A stretch of DNA of 64,000 nt from Halomonas colorata. Lineage in GTDB: Bacteria > Pseudomonadota > Gammaproteobacteria > Pseudomonadales > Halomonadaceae. How positions within the stretch are numbered: the stretch's first letter is position 1; each line of letters begins with the position of its first letter. The notes below the pieces were generated by a model, which had not been told where the DNA came from, did no database searches, and saw nothing but the letters and a program-made list of their open reading frames with translations. The translations under genes and the position numbers were made by a program. Below are positions 25,872 through 35,209 of the stretch, piece by piece. The stretch lies in assembly GCF_014897985.1 (NCBI RefSeq), contig NZ_JABUZA010000025.1:1-64000 (forward strand), given 5' to 3'.

Positions 25872-27884
25872 TTAAGTCGAACGTTTTGTTGCTGTCTGAC
25901 GTTTATCAGTACCCCGTTTGCTATTACACTCAATATTGATGGTTCCATTGCATTCGGGGTGGCGGCTACATCCCAAGAAGACCCCATTCCCCCCCTTACG
26001 CTTCCGCATGGGAGATCCACACAACGGGCATTTCTTGGATGGCTGTTGCGGTAGCGCCATCGTCACGCCAGACGCATGTTGAACCAGTTTCGTAATCAAG
26101 GCCTCTTGACGTTGCATAAACGCCTGTAGGCTCAAACGTCCGGCTTCAACTTCATCCAGCGATTGCTCCCAAAGTGCGGTCATGCCAGGAGCGGTCAATA
26201 GCTCCGGCAACGCCCCAATCAGTTGCTGGCCAGTTGGCGTTGATCGCAATGCACGTTTTTGGCGTTTTAAAAAACCACGTTTGATAAGTGTTTCAATAAT
26301 CCCGGCACGTGTCGCTTCCGTCCCAATACCTGCTGTCGCCTTGAGCTGAGCCTTCAGCATCTCGTTTGGCTCAAAACGAGCAATATTCTTCATTGCGGCA
26401 ATTAGCGTGCCTTCCGTGAACGGCTTGGGTGGCGTTGTCTGCTTGGTCAGCGTATCAAGAGTGCGGACAGGACAAATCTCACCTCGTGACAGCACTGGTA
26501 ACGCCTGACTACTTCCCTCTTGATTCTCCTCATCGTCCTCTCTAGCCGCACCCTGAAAAAGCTCACGCCATCCATCCACTTTTACCTGTCTCCCCGTCGC
26601 TACAAAGTTCTCTCCCTCAAGCTTTACGACTACATCTGTCTGATCATACTCATGTTGAGGCATAAACTGGGCGAGATAGTGCAGCCGAACCAAATCGTAG
26701 AGATTTCGCTCCGGCTCGCTCATACGCGATAAATTGCAAGGCGACGTCGTAGGAATGATGCCGTGGTGCGCGGTAATTTTACTGTCGTTCCAAACGCGAC
26801 TCCGACGCGTCAGTTCCAATCGGTTGCGAAGCGACTGAAGCGACGGATCCGATTGCAGTAGCGCCGTCACGACCACTTCCGCTTCGTCCAGCATCGACTC
26901 CGGTAAGTAACGGCAATCCGTCCGAGGGTACGTTGTCGCTTTATGGGTCTCATACAACGCTTGGGCAATATCCAGCACCTGTTGGGCACCATAGCCATAA
27001 CGCCGCGACCCTTCCTGCTGCAATGTCGCCATGTCAAACACCAACGGCGGGGCTTCTTTCTTTCGGGCTGTTTCGAGGTGAACAATACGCCCTTGGCCAT
27101 TCAGTGCCCGCTGGACCAGTGACCGTGCGGCCTGCTCATTGATACAGCGACCTGCATCATCTAGTAGGGAGTCATCTTGTGGTTTCCACTTGGCACTGAA
27201 CACACCACCCTCAGCGTTAAACTTAGCCACGACCTCCCAAAATGGCTTTGGCACAAAGTTCGCAATCTCACGATCACGATCTACTACTAAACGCAGCGTA
27301 GGAGTTTGCACACGCCCGACCGACAGCACACCATCATAGCCTTGCTGCTGTGCCTGTACTGTAAAAGCGCGCGTCATATTCATACCGACCAACCAGTCAG
27401 CACGACTGCGGCCAAGCGCAGCCTGGTAGAGCCGTAAGGTTGATTCACCTGGTCGAATATCAGCTAGAGCTTTACGGATTGATGGCTCGTTCATGGCCGA
27501 TACCCAAAGGCGTGTCACCTGCCCTCGATAGCCACAATAATCCAGTATTTCACGGGCGATGAGCTCACCTTCTCGCTCGGCATCGGTGGCTATCACCACG
27601 GATGATGCTTCTTTGAGTAGCTTTCGGATCACATTGAATTGCTTCCTGGCACTCGTCTTGATTTCAAACTTCCAATCAATCGGCACAATAGGAAGTACCT
27701 CAAGCGCCCATCGTTTATAAGCAGGATCGTATGCTTCTGGCGTAGCTTGCTCCAGCAAATGACCAAAAGCCCAAGTGACGATAGCTCCAGCACCTCTCAG
27801 ACAACCATCGCCTTTCTGGTTTGCCCCCAAGACACCCGCAATATCCCTCGCTTGAGATGGTTTTTCACATAGAAAAAGTCGCAT
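25872..27884 (-). CDS. topB: DNA topoisomerase III
   Basis: Type IA topoisomerase, 670 residues, which decatenates and relaxes single-strand-containing DNA; the ICE copy would assist element replication. The N-terminal TOPRIM begins MRLFLCEKPSQARDIAGVLG, with the acidic motif IATDAEREGELIARE. The catalytic-Tyr region is TTYPRTDCRYLP. A C-terminal zinc-ribbon-like domain carries CPLCGSPM and a second CSRHPEC cluster. The ATG follows AGGAG with five-base spacing. TopB is a regular gene of this ICE class, and here marks the left edge of the cargo segment. Confidence 0.93.
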   Translation of the reverse strand: MRLFLCEKPSQARDIAGVLGANQKGDGCLRGAGAIVTWAFGHLLEQATPEAYDPAYKRWALEVLPIVPIDWKFEIKTSARKQFNVIRKLLKEASSVVIATDAEREGELIAREILDYCGYRGQVTRLWVSAMNEPSIRKALADIRPGESTLRLYQAALGRSRADWLVGMNMTRAFTVQAQQQGYDGVLSVGRVQTPTLRLVVDRDREIANFVPKPFWEVVAKFNAEGGVFSAKWKPQDDSLLDDAGRCINEQAARSLVQRALNGQGRIVHLETARKKEAPPLVFDMATLQQEGSRRYGYGAQQVLDIAQALYETHKATTYPRTDCRYLPESMLDEAEVVVTALLQSDPSLQSLRNRLELTRRSRVWNDSKITAHHGIIPTTSPCNLSRMSEPERNLYDLVRLHYLAQFMPQHEYDQTDVVVKLEGENFVATGRQVKVDGWRELFQGAAREDDEENQEGSSQALPVLSRGEICPVRTLDTLTKQTTPPKPFTEGTLIAAMKNIARFEPNEMLKAQLKATAGIGTEATRAGIIETLIKRGFLKRQKRALRSTPTGQQLIGALPELLTAPGMTALWEQSLDEVEAGRLSLQAFMQRQEALITKLVQHASGVTMALPQQPSKKCPLCGSPMRKRKGGNGVFLGCSRHPECNGTINIECNSKRGTDKRQTATKRST

Positions 27885-28093
27885 GTTTATCTCCTATCAA
27901 ATGATAGGAGACAGGATTAAGGAACGAGGCACGGTGATGAAGAAGAATCCGTAATACAGGATTGAGTGATTTTGGACACCCTGCCATAGAGATCAAAATA
28001 TTAAGTTGATGAAAAAGAGACAACAGCAAGCAAAATAACTTGGCCTGACCGAAGGAGTCGAGATGGATAAAATGGTTATCTGAATTAACGATT

Positions 28094-28237
28094 CTATGAG
28101 GTGCAACTTAACGTAGTGGCTCGACATTCCACTTCGGCACGACGATGTTCAACGTCGGTTTCGGTAACGAGTCCATACTGCACCAGTAAGTTTTCCGTGG
28201 TGTTAACCTGCGACCCGGTCTTTTCCTTATTGGCCAT
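28094..28237 (-). CDS. Possible small protein or gene remnant
   Basis: A 47-codon ORF starting MANKEKTGSQVNTTENLLVQ. The frame is open upstream for 18 more codons with a consistent, charged composition (IQKCVQRQSKKEVERY) until a TAA, so it reads like the C-terminal part of a larger protein whose start was lost. No good ribosome site precedes the ATG. I do not recognise a family. It is either a degenerate remnant or a small real protein. Confidence 0.3.
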   Translation of the reverse strand: MANKEKTGSQVNTTENLLVQYGLVTETDVEHRRAEVECRATTLSCTS

Positions 28238-28807
28238 ATAGCGTTCCACTTCTTTTTTGCTCTGTCGCTGAACGCATTTCTGAATTTTTCGATGTTAGTA
28301 ACTAGATACGCCAGGGTAGCGGTTGGAGTAGTGAATGTGACGATTAAACGCAGTCCTGTTTGCAGATTACCTAGGGAGTAAAAACTAAGCCCTTGTATTA
28401 TTCACTGACTTTTAAAACAATAAATTATTGAAATAAAAAGGGAAAAAGACTGTAACCGAACAAAAGGTACTGTTCTATACAATCAGTAGCATAGCGAAGA
28501 TTGAAAGTAGCACCAAAAACTATCCTCTGTACCACTAGTGTACCGAAATAACTGATAATAAAACCACTTTCAACCACGCGCCAGTCCACTTCACGGTACA
28601 GCACCTTAGCATCCAGCGCACTTCCGAAGGCTATCTTCGGATTAGGCTTTATATGCGTTCCCTAATGCAAAACGCTAGAGTCTGGCAATTCGCCACGATG
28701 TCTATCGAGCAAAACGCTTCACTTGGCCTAACTCGGCTAACTCAAGCTACCGTCTCGCTGCGATTTACTTACGCAAACATTTGAAATAAATAGAGAATAC
28801 ATCTTCC

Positions 28808-28823
28808 TGGCACGAATTGAGCA
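28808..28823 (+). promoter_or_regulatory. Sigma-54-type promoter of the CsgG-like operon
   Basis: A perfect -24 element TGGCACG (28808-28814) is followed by AATT and GAGCA (28819-28823). The invariant GC at -12 has exactly the required distance from the GG, although TT of the consensus TTGCA is GA here. Predicted transcription starts about 32 bases before the ATG at 28855. A sigma-54-dependent activator is encoded three genes downstream. Confidence 0.65.
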
Positions 28824-28854
28824 ATAGTCAAGTCAAGAACAGGAGGATACCAAG

Positions 28855-29670
28855 ATGAAGGTCTCGCTGCCCCACAAAATCACCACTGCCTTAACACTCA
28901 CTGCAATCCTGGGAGGCTGCGCCACCATCGGTACCGACCCAGTGGCACCCCGAGAAGGGTCGCGGGTGATGACCAACCACACGCCTTACACTCGCTGTTT
29001 GAGCGCCCTCAGCCAGCAATCCGGTGAAAACCTGCCAGTGGTCAGCGTCGGGCAGATCCTCGATCGGACTGGCCAAGTCAGCTACTCGACCATCACTGAG
29101 AGCCGCACCTTGACACAGGGCGTGTCAGAAATGCTGATTAGTGCCCTCTACAAGACGCGTAAGGTCCGCCTGGCCGAGCGGCTCGACATCCGTATTCCGC
29201 TAGCCGAGCGTCAACTCATGGAAGCTGGGGCCATGCAGCGGGCACCCGTAGCACTCAACGTACAGCCCGTAAACTTCGTTATTCTCGGCGCACTTACCGA
29301 GCTCAATTACAACATCCTAACTCAGGGGGCACGCCTTTATGTGGGAATGATCGGCGCGAGCAACCGAGAAGCAGTCATTAACGTGGGCTTAGATCTTCGG
29401 GTGGTGGACGCTACTACTTTTCAGACCATTTTCGTAACCAGTTTGCAAAAGCAGATTGTCGGCAACCAGGTGGAAGCGGGCGTCTATCGCTTCTTTGACA
29501 ATCAGCTTGTTGAATTCGATGCCGGGACGGTGAGGAACGAACCTCTCCAGCTCGGTGTTCGATCCGTCGTGGAAATGGCTGCATACCAGATCCTGACGGA
29601 AGGGCTCGGCCTGCCGATCAACGACACCCAAGCGTGTCAGGTGGCAGACGGGCATTACCCTGAGGCTTAA
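28855..29670 (+). CDS. CsgG/HfaB-type outer-membrane secretion lipoprotein
   Basis: Lipoprotein of 271 residues that in the CsgG family forms the outer-membrane pore secreting curli subunits or anchoring holdfast. A signal sequence ends in the lipobox LGGC. The C-terminal half carries the family pattern: VTSLQKQIVGNQVEAGVYRF, then a RNEPLQLGV stretch and VVEMAAYQILTEGL, aligning with the helix and barrel-proximal sequence of CsgG. The ATG has AGGAGG with eight-base spacing. No csgE, csgF or csgD homolog is visible, which points to an HfaB-like or other minimal system rather than classical curli. It is followed by two exported small proteins and preceded by a sigma-54-like promoter. Confidence 0.88.
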   Translation: MKVSLPHKITTALTLTAILGGCATIGTDPVAPREGSRVMTNHTPYTRCLSALSQQSGENLPVVSVGQILDRTGQVSYSTITESRTLTQGVSEMLISALYKTRKVRLAERLDIRIPLAERQLMEAGAMQRAPVALNVQPVNFVILGALTELNYNILTQGARLYVGMIGASNREAVINVGLDLRVVDATTFQTIFVTSLQKQIVGNQVEAGVYRFFDNQLVEFDAGTVRNEPLQLGVRSVVEMAAYQILTEGLGLPINDTQACQVADGHYPEA

Positions 29671-29697
29671 AACTTCCAAAAAACAAGGAATGCCATC

Positions 29698-30432
29698 ATG
29701 AAAACTCTACAAAAAACTGCACTGTCTGCTGCTATCGCCCTCTCCGGCCTGATGTCTGCATCCTCAGCCATGGCCTTCGACTCGGTGACTTGGGTGTGGG
29801 ATGCCACGGTCAATAGCACAGTAGATACCACAGCGTTGTCTGAAATTAATGTCGCTCCCGAAGGCCTAAATATGACCGAGAATGATCAGACCACACTGGG
29901 TACTATCACTGCAACCAGCCTGGTCACCGCCGTCGACAATACCATCATACCGCTACTTGATGGAAACGCCTTTGAGGACCTAGCGGCGGTAGAAAGCATC
30001 GCGACCGCAGTAGGTAACAACGCCGCGATCGAGTCGGACGTGTCGACCCAAACCGATAACTCTCAGGTATACGCGGGGCTCGACGCTTCGGTCGGCACGC
30101 CGCTGACCGGTGAACTGGTTGATGCCGCGCTGCCTGGTGCCGTCACCGCAACCGCCTCAGCACTCGCCATCCTCAACGCCACAGTCGACGTGGACGCCAC
30201 GGCCGTAGGCAACAACATGACCGTTGATCTGACGACCCTGTCCGACAACGACGCATTCGCCATCACCAACAATGAGCAGCTTTCGGTGGCACTGGTCACT
30301 AGTACCGCCACTGCCGATGGTGTGCTGTTCAACGGCATCAACGGTATGGGAGGAGGCGACACCGCCGCCGTATCCTCTACCGCCACCGCCGTAGGCAACA
30401 ACCTGTCGGTCAAAGTGGATGGCAACTTCTGA
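29698..30432 (+). CDS. Exported repeat protein, likely substrate of the CsgG-like pore
   Basis: A 244-residue secreted protein with a signal peptide ending at AMAFD. The mature part is poor in charge, rich in Ala, Thr, Val, Asn and Asp, and has no Cys. The motif ATAVGNN recurs at residues 102-108, 167-173 and 229-235, defining a repeat of about 62-65 residues that also contains a DN/NN..Q segment; a beta-solenoid or amyloid-like fibre subunit is plausible. Residues 55-65 carry EGLNMTENDQT, shared with the next gene's product. It starts 27 bases after the CsgG-like gene. No named family recognised. A surface adhesin, fibre or anchor function is inferred from context. Confidence 0.75.
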   Translation: MKTLQKTALSAAIALSGLMSASSAMAFDSVTWVWDATVNSTVDTTALSEINVAPEGLNMTENDQTTLGTITATSLVTAVDNTIIPLLDGNAFEDLAAVESIATAVGNNAAIESDVSTQTDNSQVYAGLDASVGTPLTGELVDAALPGAVTATASALAILNATVDVDATAVGNNMTVDLTTLSDNDAFAITNNEQLSVALVTSTATADGVLFNGINGMGGGDTAAVSSTATAVGNNLSVKVDGNF

Positions 30433-30454
30433 TTCCTCATCTCAACCCTGGCTC

Positions 30455-30481
30455 GGGCATCCGTGGGCTCCACGGATGCCC
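30455..30481 (+). promoter_or_regulatory. Perfect intergenic hairpin between the two exported-protein genes
   Basis: GGGCATCCGTGG (30455-30466) and CCACGGATGCCC (30470-30481) pair over 12 bp with a 3-nt loop. No T-tract follows. Instead, the AGGAG ribosome site of the next gene begins two bases later, so it probably stabilises the upstream transcript, attenuates the downstream gene, or occludes its start. Confidence 0.65.
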
Positions 30482-30494
30482 TAGGAGTTCTCTC

Positions 30495-31001
30495 ATGACA
30501 CGCACAGATAATGGACTTGTTCCCAACACTGACACTTTCCCGCTCGACACTGGCGTCCTTCCCTCTTGGCTGCGGGCCAGTTGGATGGCCGTAGCCCTTG
30601 GCGCAGCACTTCTATCTGCCGGTGGACCGGCTGAGGCGAGAGATCGGGATCCGCTCGTAGGCCCCTACCCATATGACTTCCCCACGCGAGCCAGCATCCA
30701 GGGATCACTCATCCTGCAGGAGGCGCGGCGTCGCAACAGCGGCAGTGTCGGCTCGGGGTCAGGCGGCAGTGGTAACATCAATGCAGGTGCCATCATTAAC
30801 AACAATTCTACATCGATCGCCGTGGGCAACTGGCAACAGATCGAAATGACCCTTGGCGATGGTGCAGAGGGACTGATCATGACCGAAAACCATCAAACCA
30901 ATAAGGCCGAAGCCAACGCTCTTTCAAAAATCAATACCACGCTAAACCTGGAGGACGAGGGCTCAAGCGAGGTACTGTCCAACGGACAAACAGCAAAATA
31001 G
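30495..31001 (+). CDS. Second exported small protein of the CsgG-like operon
   Basis: A 168-residue protein with a long N-terminal region and a hydrophobic signal core (WMAVALGAALLSAGGPAEA), so the mature chain starts near residue 48. It has a Ser/Gly linker followed by an Asn-rich segment (NAGAIINNNSTSIAVGNWQQ) and the motif EGLIMTENHQT, matching EGLNMTENDQT of the preceding protein. Both are therefore distant relatives or share an interaction motif. It could be a minor subunit, nucleator or anchor, by analogy with curli CsgB or the holdfast anchor proteins; this is inference. The AGGAG site has seven-base spacing. Confidence 0.7.
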   Translation: MTRTDNGLVPNTDTFPLDTGVLPSWLRASWMAVALGAALLSAGGPAEARDRDPLVGPYPYDFPTRASIQGSLILQEARRRNSGSVGSGSGGSGNINAGAIINNNSTSIAVGNWQQIEMTLGDGAEGLIMTENHQTNKAEANALSKINTTLNLEDEGSSEVLSNGQTAK

Positions 31002-31350
31002 CTGAAACTTTCACAAGCAATAGTGAGAGAACCGATAATCACAATGGAATGACTACGTAAGGAGTTCTGGAAAACGGCAGGAAATGTCAAACACTGTTAA
31101 AACAACTTATGAAACAAGGAAAGCTCCTTAGAGCCTGGCTAGAGTGATAATTAACTCTTGTACGAGTCAGAAAGAATTCGGGTGACCGGAACACGGATTT
31201 ATAACGAAGCCATAGTTATCACCCAACTCGATAGACAAGCGCTGAACAGTTAGTACACCAAAAACTGGCAGCGCACACGCCCAAGGGCACCTCGAATGAC
31301 AACGCGTACAAGCTTTGATAACGGCTACGAGCCTGCCAAGGGGTATTGCT
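31002..31350. other. Intergenic region before the sigma-54 activator gene
   Basis: About 350 bases, AT-rich, with no gene. A weak sigma-54-like sequence TGGCAGCGCACACGC (31266-31280) keeps the GG-to-GC spacing but has a poor -12 element. No clear terminator follows the 30495 gene, so read-through into the activator is possible. Confidence 0.4.
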
Positions 31351-32766
31351 ATGACTTATGACAAAGCGCAGGAGCACTACCTAACTTCTCCCGCAGATAT
31401 AGATGAGACTGAAGTATTAGTCGTCGTGGTCGAGGATGACACCGATACCGCCCACCTCTATAAAACCATCCTAGCTACGCGCTACCATCACGTGGCTGTC
31501 TGCCACAGCGGCAGTGAAGCCGTTGCCAAGCTGATCAGCCACCAGGGACCAGTCGTGGCGGTACTGGACTACCACCTACCCGACATGACTGGCATCGAGG
31601 TCATGACCACTTGCCGTGATCTTGAGCACCCTATTGCCTGCATGATGGTGTCCGCAGACCAACTGAATGCCCAGGAGGGGGGATGCGGCGAGGTAATACG
31701 TCTGACCAAGCCGCTCGGCTGTCAGGCGCTGCTGCAGTGGACTGCTAAGCTCGTGGACAAGGTACAGGCTGTGGCTCGCGGCAAAGCCAGCTCCGACTAT
31801 GCCCCAGAAAACCTGCTAATCGGGCAGAGTATCCCAATGCAACATCTTCGTAAACTTATCTTACGCTTGGCGCAGTCGCATTCTCCCTTGTGGCTACACG
31901 GAGAAAGCGGGACTGGGAAGGAACTAGCGGCGCGCAGTGTGCACTACTGCAGCCCAAGATCTGCCGGCCCGTTTGTGGCCGTTAACTGCGCAGCATTTCC
32001 CGAGGCACTGATTGAATCCATGCTCTTTGGTCACGTCAAGGGAGCCTTCAGTGGTGCCACTCGGGATCACAAGGGCTTCTTCGAAGCGGCCGACCAAGGC
32101 ACCCTGTTTCTTGACGAAGTCGGCGATATGCCTCTGCCCTTCCAGGCCAAACTTTTGCGCGCACTTCAGACCAACACCATTACACCCGTGGGCAGCACAA
32201 GAGACGTTCACGTTGATTGCCGGGTGATCACCGCCTGCCACCGTGATCTAGCGCAGTCTGTGCGTGAAGGAGCGTTTCGCGAGGATCTTTACTACCGACT
32301 CAACGTTTTAAGTCTTGCTTTGCCACCCCTGCGTGAACGTCAGGGAGACGCACTGATGTTAGCAGATCACCTGATAGAGTCACTGGCCAGGGAAGAGCGT
32401 ACCGGCCCCTATCCACTGGATGAGGAGGCCAAAACCTGGATCCAACAGCACGACTGGCCCGGCAATGTCAGAGAACTGGAAAACCGACTGAGGCGCGCCC
32501 TATTGCTGTGTGATGGAAAAACGATAGCAGTCGATAACCTTATGCTGAGTGATGATGAGAACCTTGCGTCCATACTAGCCCCCTCGCAAGCACCATCCGG
32601 TGTCGGTATCCACTTTAACCCTGGGCGCATGACCTTACGCCAGATAGAAGACGCGGCCATCGAAGCAACTCTAGAAGCTTGCGACGGCTGCGTGGAACGC
32701 GCCGCCCGGCAACTGGGAGTAGCGGCGTCCACCCTTCACCGTCGACGCAGGCGCAGTGCTGCTTAA
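31351..32766 (+). CDS. Sigma-54-dependent response regulator (NtrC family)
   Basis: Transcription activator of 471 residues. An N-terminal receiver has the phosphoacceptor in VAVLDYHLPDMTG. The AAA+ domain has Walker A GESGTGKE, the sigma-54 contact loop as GAFSGA (Ser in place of the usual Thr), and Walker B GTLFLDEVGDMP. A C-terminal Fis-type helix-turn-helix ends in AARQLGVAASTLHRRRRR. The ATG at 31351 has AAGGGG with seven-base spacing; 31315 is a longer in-frame alternative. It follows the CsgG-like operon, and a sigma-54-type promoter precedes that operon, so direct activation is the simplest model. Its kinase is probably the hybrid sensor encoded convergently. Confidence 0.92.
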   Translation: MTYDKAQEHYLTSPADIDETEVLVVVVEDDTDTAHLYKTILATRYHHVAVCHSGSEAVAKLISHQGPVVAVLDYHLPDMTGIEVMTTCRDLEHPIACMMVSADQLNAQEGGCGEVIRLTKPLGCQALLQWTAKLVDKVQAVARGKASSDYAPENLLIGQSIPMQHLRKLILRLAQSHSPLWLHGESGTGKELAARSVHYCSPRSAGPFVAVNCAAFPEALIESMLFGHVKGAFSGATRDHKGFFEAADQGTLFLDEVGDMPLPFQAKLLRALQTNTITPVGSTRDVHVDCRVITACHRDLAQSVREGAFREDLYYRLNVLSLALPPLRERQGDALMLADHLIESLAREERTGPYPLDEEAKTWIQQHDWPGNVRELENRLRRALLLCDGKTIAVDNLMLSDDENLASILAPSQAPSGVGIHFNPGRMTLRQIEDAAIEATLEACDGCVERAARQLGVAASTLHRRRRRSAA

Positions 32767-32944
32767 GGAACGTCAAGGACAGTTGCCCAGACACTAGAAA
32801 ACTTCCACGCTGTCCGCAGACGAACGGGGAAATGTGCCCGCACCCGCTTCCTCAATACTGACATGCATCGCTCGAACGTGAAGAGAAATCGTCGAGGTCC
32901 ACTGCAATAGCACGAAACCTAACACGTAGTTACCGCTACGCAGC

Positions 32945-35206
32945 TCAAAACAAACCGCCGCCCCTAAAACGCCACTGGTAAAGCGCGTCATTACCCCTTC
33001 GCTCGATACGGATAACTTGCTCGCGACAGTGCGACATTGCAGCATTTGGTGCTAGCTGCTCCAGGCGCGCCGCTTCCGCGGCAAGCTGCCGACAGCCCAT
33101 CGAGGCTGCCGCGCCCTTGAGCGAGTGTGCCTCCCGCTTGATCCGCTCACGATCACTGACAACAACAGCCTCTAGCAACAGTTCGACACGCTCTTCAAGA
33201 CGTAAGAAAAACGCTGCGAGCAGCGCCCTCAACGTTTCATATTCAAGACTCTGCTCGAGTTCGGTCACGATTTCATCATCCAGACCTTCACCCACATCAA
33301 CGCTTATCCGATCCTCTGGGTGTTTGGTAGAGCTGACATCAACAACCTGCTCGGGCACTTCGACGAGCTGCACGACAACAGGTGTGGCCTGATGACGGCG
33401 AGGTGGGTAAGCGCGAAGGACGTTCGCCAGCTCAAATCGAGTGAATGGCTTGCTCAGAATATCGTCCATTCCCGCCTCACGACATGCCTGCCGATGCTCC
33501 GGCATGACGTTGGCCGTCATGGCGACGATGGGCAAGTGGCTCTCGCCCTCTTCAGCACGAAAGCGCCGAGTCGTCTCCACGCCGTCCATGCGAGGCATCT
33601 GCATATCCATCAGTACTAGGTCATATTCCTTGTACTTCATCGCTGCAAGCCCCTGCTCTCCGTCTTCGACAAGGTCAAAAGTCTGGCCGAGGCGTTTGAG
33701 CAAAGCGGCCACCAGGTCTCGATTAACGGGATTGTCTTCCACCACCAGTAAGTGTCGCGGTGCCAATGCTTCAGACGGATGGTCAAACAGACTCTCGCTA
33801 ACATCGTCAGCGACGCTCAGAGGAAGATAGAAACGAAAGGCACTGCCCAGGCCTCGCACACTGTTTAATTCTAGGCTTCCACCCATGGCCTCTACCAACC
33901 GATAGCAAATTGCTAGGCCAAGGCCTGTCCCCTCGTGGCGGCGTGAGAGAGATGTGTCTACTTGAGTGAAAGGTTCGAACAGCGCTGCCTGTGCCTGCTT
34001 GTCGATACCAACTCCAGTATCACGCACCTCGAAAAAGATCGATGCCGGCTTTTGCCATAGGACAGAGAGGGTAATGCTGCCCGACTGGGTGAACTTGAAA
34101 GCATTGTCCATCAGGTTCATCAACACTTGCCGCAGGCGGGTCGCATCACCAATCACCACGGGAGGCAAGTCATCACTTAACTGCACGTTGAGAGACACGT
34201 CTTTCGTTTGTCGTGATCGATATCCTTCAGTAAGCCGTAAGACCATTCGCTTCAAAGGAAACGGTGAATGATCAAGATCAAGACGCCCAGCCTCGATCTT
34301 CGAGTAGTCCAGTACATCATTGATTACCGCGCGCAGCGAAGCGGTGCTTTCTCTCAGGGTCGCGAAGTGCTGCTCACGCTTTTCCTGACAGGGCTCATCC
34401 TCAAGCACATCGAGCATGCCTACCACCCCGTTCAGCGGTGTGCGAACCTCGTGGCTCATGATTGCCATGAAATCAGACTTGGCCTGACTTGCCGCTTCTG
34501 CCTGCTGCACAGCACGTTGAAGCTCCTGAGACTGCTGCAGCAAACGTTCACCGTGGCGAGCACGGGAGCGCGCCTCACGCCACAATGCCATGACAAGATA
34601 GGTCCCTGCCAGCATAATCAGTATTATCAAAACAAACAGCAGGACGTAAACACGTAGCATTCCCTGCCTAGTTTGTTCACGAACGCTCGCGAGCGCCTTG
34701 TTATGGTCAAGCAGCAACCTTTCGGCATCGTCGCGCATGGCGCTGATCAGCTGCGACAATTGCCGGCGCTGAGCAGGCAGCAATGCCAGCGTTTCTTGAT
34801 AGAGTGGCTGAAGCAGTAAATCGCTATCCTCAAGACGAGTATCAAGTTGCCACAATGCTTCGAGAAGCTCAGGTTGTGAAGCAAGATATTCCCGATATTG
34901 TCCTTGTTGTAGTAGCTTTATCCTGCCATAGAGAATATCAAAGCGCTCCATCAGCCGTTTCCAGGAAGAAAGCTCACCATGCGCATCTGAAACTCCGAAC
35001 GTCAGCCCGCTTTCCACCTGCTCTAGCGCCACTTCGACTTCTCGTGATTGTCGATCCAGTTGATAGATCGCCCAAGTTACATTCTCAAGCCCTTCATGTC
35101 GCAATCGATCGTAACGCTGAATAGCGGTCACACCAACGACAAGACAGGCAGCGAACAGCAAAAGTGCCGCTGCCGCGGATAACTTGAGACCGCGGGCCAC
35201 CTTCAT
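32945..35206 (-). CDS. Hybrid sensor histidine kinase with receiver and Hpt domains
   Basis: Membrane sensor of 753 residues with a full phosphorelay in one chain. Two membrane helices (about 10-28 and 185-208) flank a helical periplasmic domain. A dimerisation domain follows with phospho-His 252 ([11 protein letters not shown]), then an ATPase domain (N-box [10 protein letters not shown]-boxes DTGVGI and GTGLGLAI), a receiver with Asp 534 ([13 protein letters not shown]) and an Hpt domain with His 694 ([13 protein letters not shown]). This is the BarA/TorS-type layout, which needs a separate output regulator; candidates are the genes at 31351 and 35842. It starts four bases after the molybdopterin-fold protein gene, with no clear ribosome site, so the two are probably coupled. 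Confidence 0.92.
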   Translation of the reverse strand: MKVARGLKLSAAAALLLFAACLVVGVTAIQRYDRLRHEGLENVTWAIYQLDRQSREVEVALEQVESGLTFGVSDAHGELSSWKRLMERFDILYGRIKLLQQGQYREYLASQPELLEALWQLDTRLEDSDLLLQPLYQETLALLPAQRRQLSQLISAMRDDAERLLLDHNKALASVREQTRQGMLRVYVLLFVLIILIMLAGTYLVMALWREARSRARHGERLLQQSQELQRAVQQAEAASQAKSDFMAIMSHEVRTPLNGVVGMLDVLEDEPCQEKREQHFATLRESTASLRAVINDVLDYSKIEAGRLDLDHSPFPLKRMVLRLTEGYRSRQTKDVSLNVQLSDDLPPVVIGDATRLRQVLMNLMDNAFKFTQSGSITLSVLWQKPASIFFEVRDTGVGIDKQAQAALFEPFTQVDTSLSRRHEGTGLGLAICYRLVEAMGGSLELNSVRGLGSAFRFYLPLSVADDVSESLFDHPSEALAPRHLLVVEDNPVNRDLVAALLKRLGQTFDLVEDGEQGLAAMKYKEYDLVLMDMQMPRMDGVETTRRFRAEEGESHLPIVAMTANVMPEHRQACREAGMDDILSKPFTRFELANVLRAYPPRRHQATPVVVQLVEVPEQVVDVSSTKHPEDRISVDVGEGLDDEIVTELEQSLEYETLRALLAAFFLRLEERVELLLEAVVVSDRERIKREAHSLKGAAASMGCRQLAAEAARLEQLAPNAAMSHCREQVIRIERRGNDALYQWRFRGGGLF

Positions 35207-35209
35207 CGA

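Larger units (their letters stand above)
27885..28854. other. Long AT-rich intergenic region upstream of the CsgG-like gene
   Basis: About 970 bases. It contains a small minus-strand ORF (28094-28237, listed separately), a hairpin CCGAAG/CTTCGG (28624-28640), the near-palindrome GTACCACTAGTGTAC (28529-28543), two CTAACTC direct repeats near 28723-28742, and the sigma-54-like promoter at 28808-28823. The dyad lies about 265 bp upstream of that promoter, a distance compatible with an enhancer site for the nearby NtrC-type activator; this is inference. Confidence 0.5.

Noticed and set aside
25648..25875. 75-codon plus-strand ORF upstream of topB
   Set aside because: It covers two hairpins, has a weak ribosome site and an irregular composition; more likely non-coding.
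28500..28830. Sigma-70 promoter for the CsgG-like operon
   Set aside because: Several AT-rich hexamers exist, but none has a good -35/-10 pair at correct spacing; the sigma-54-like match is clearly better.
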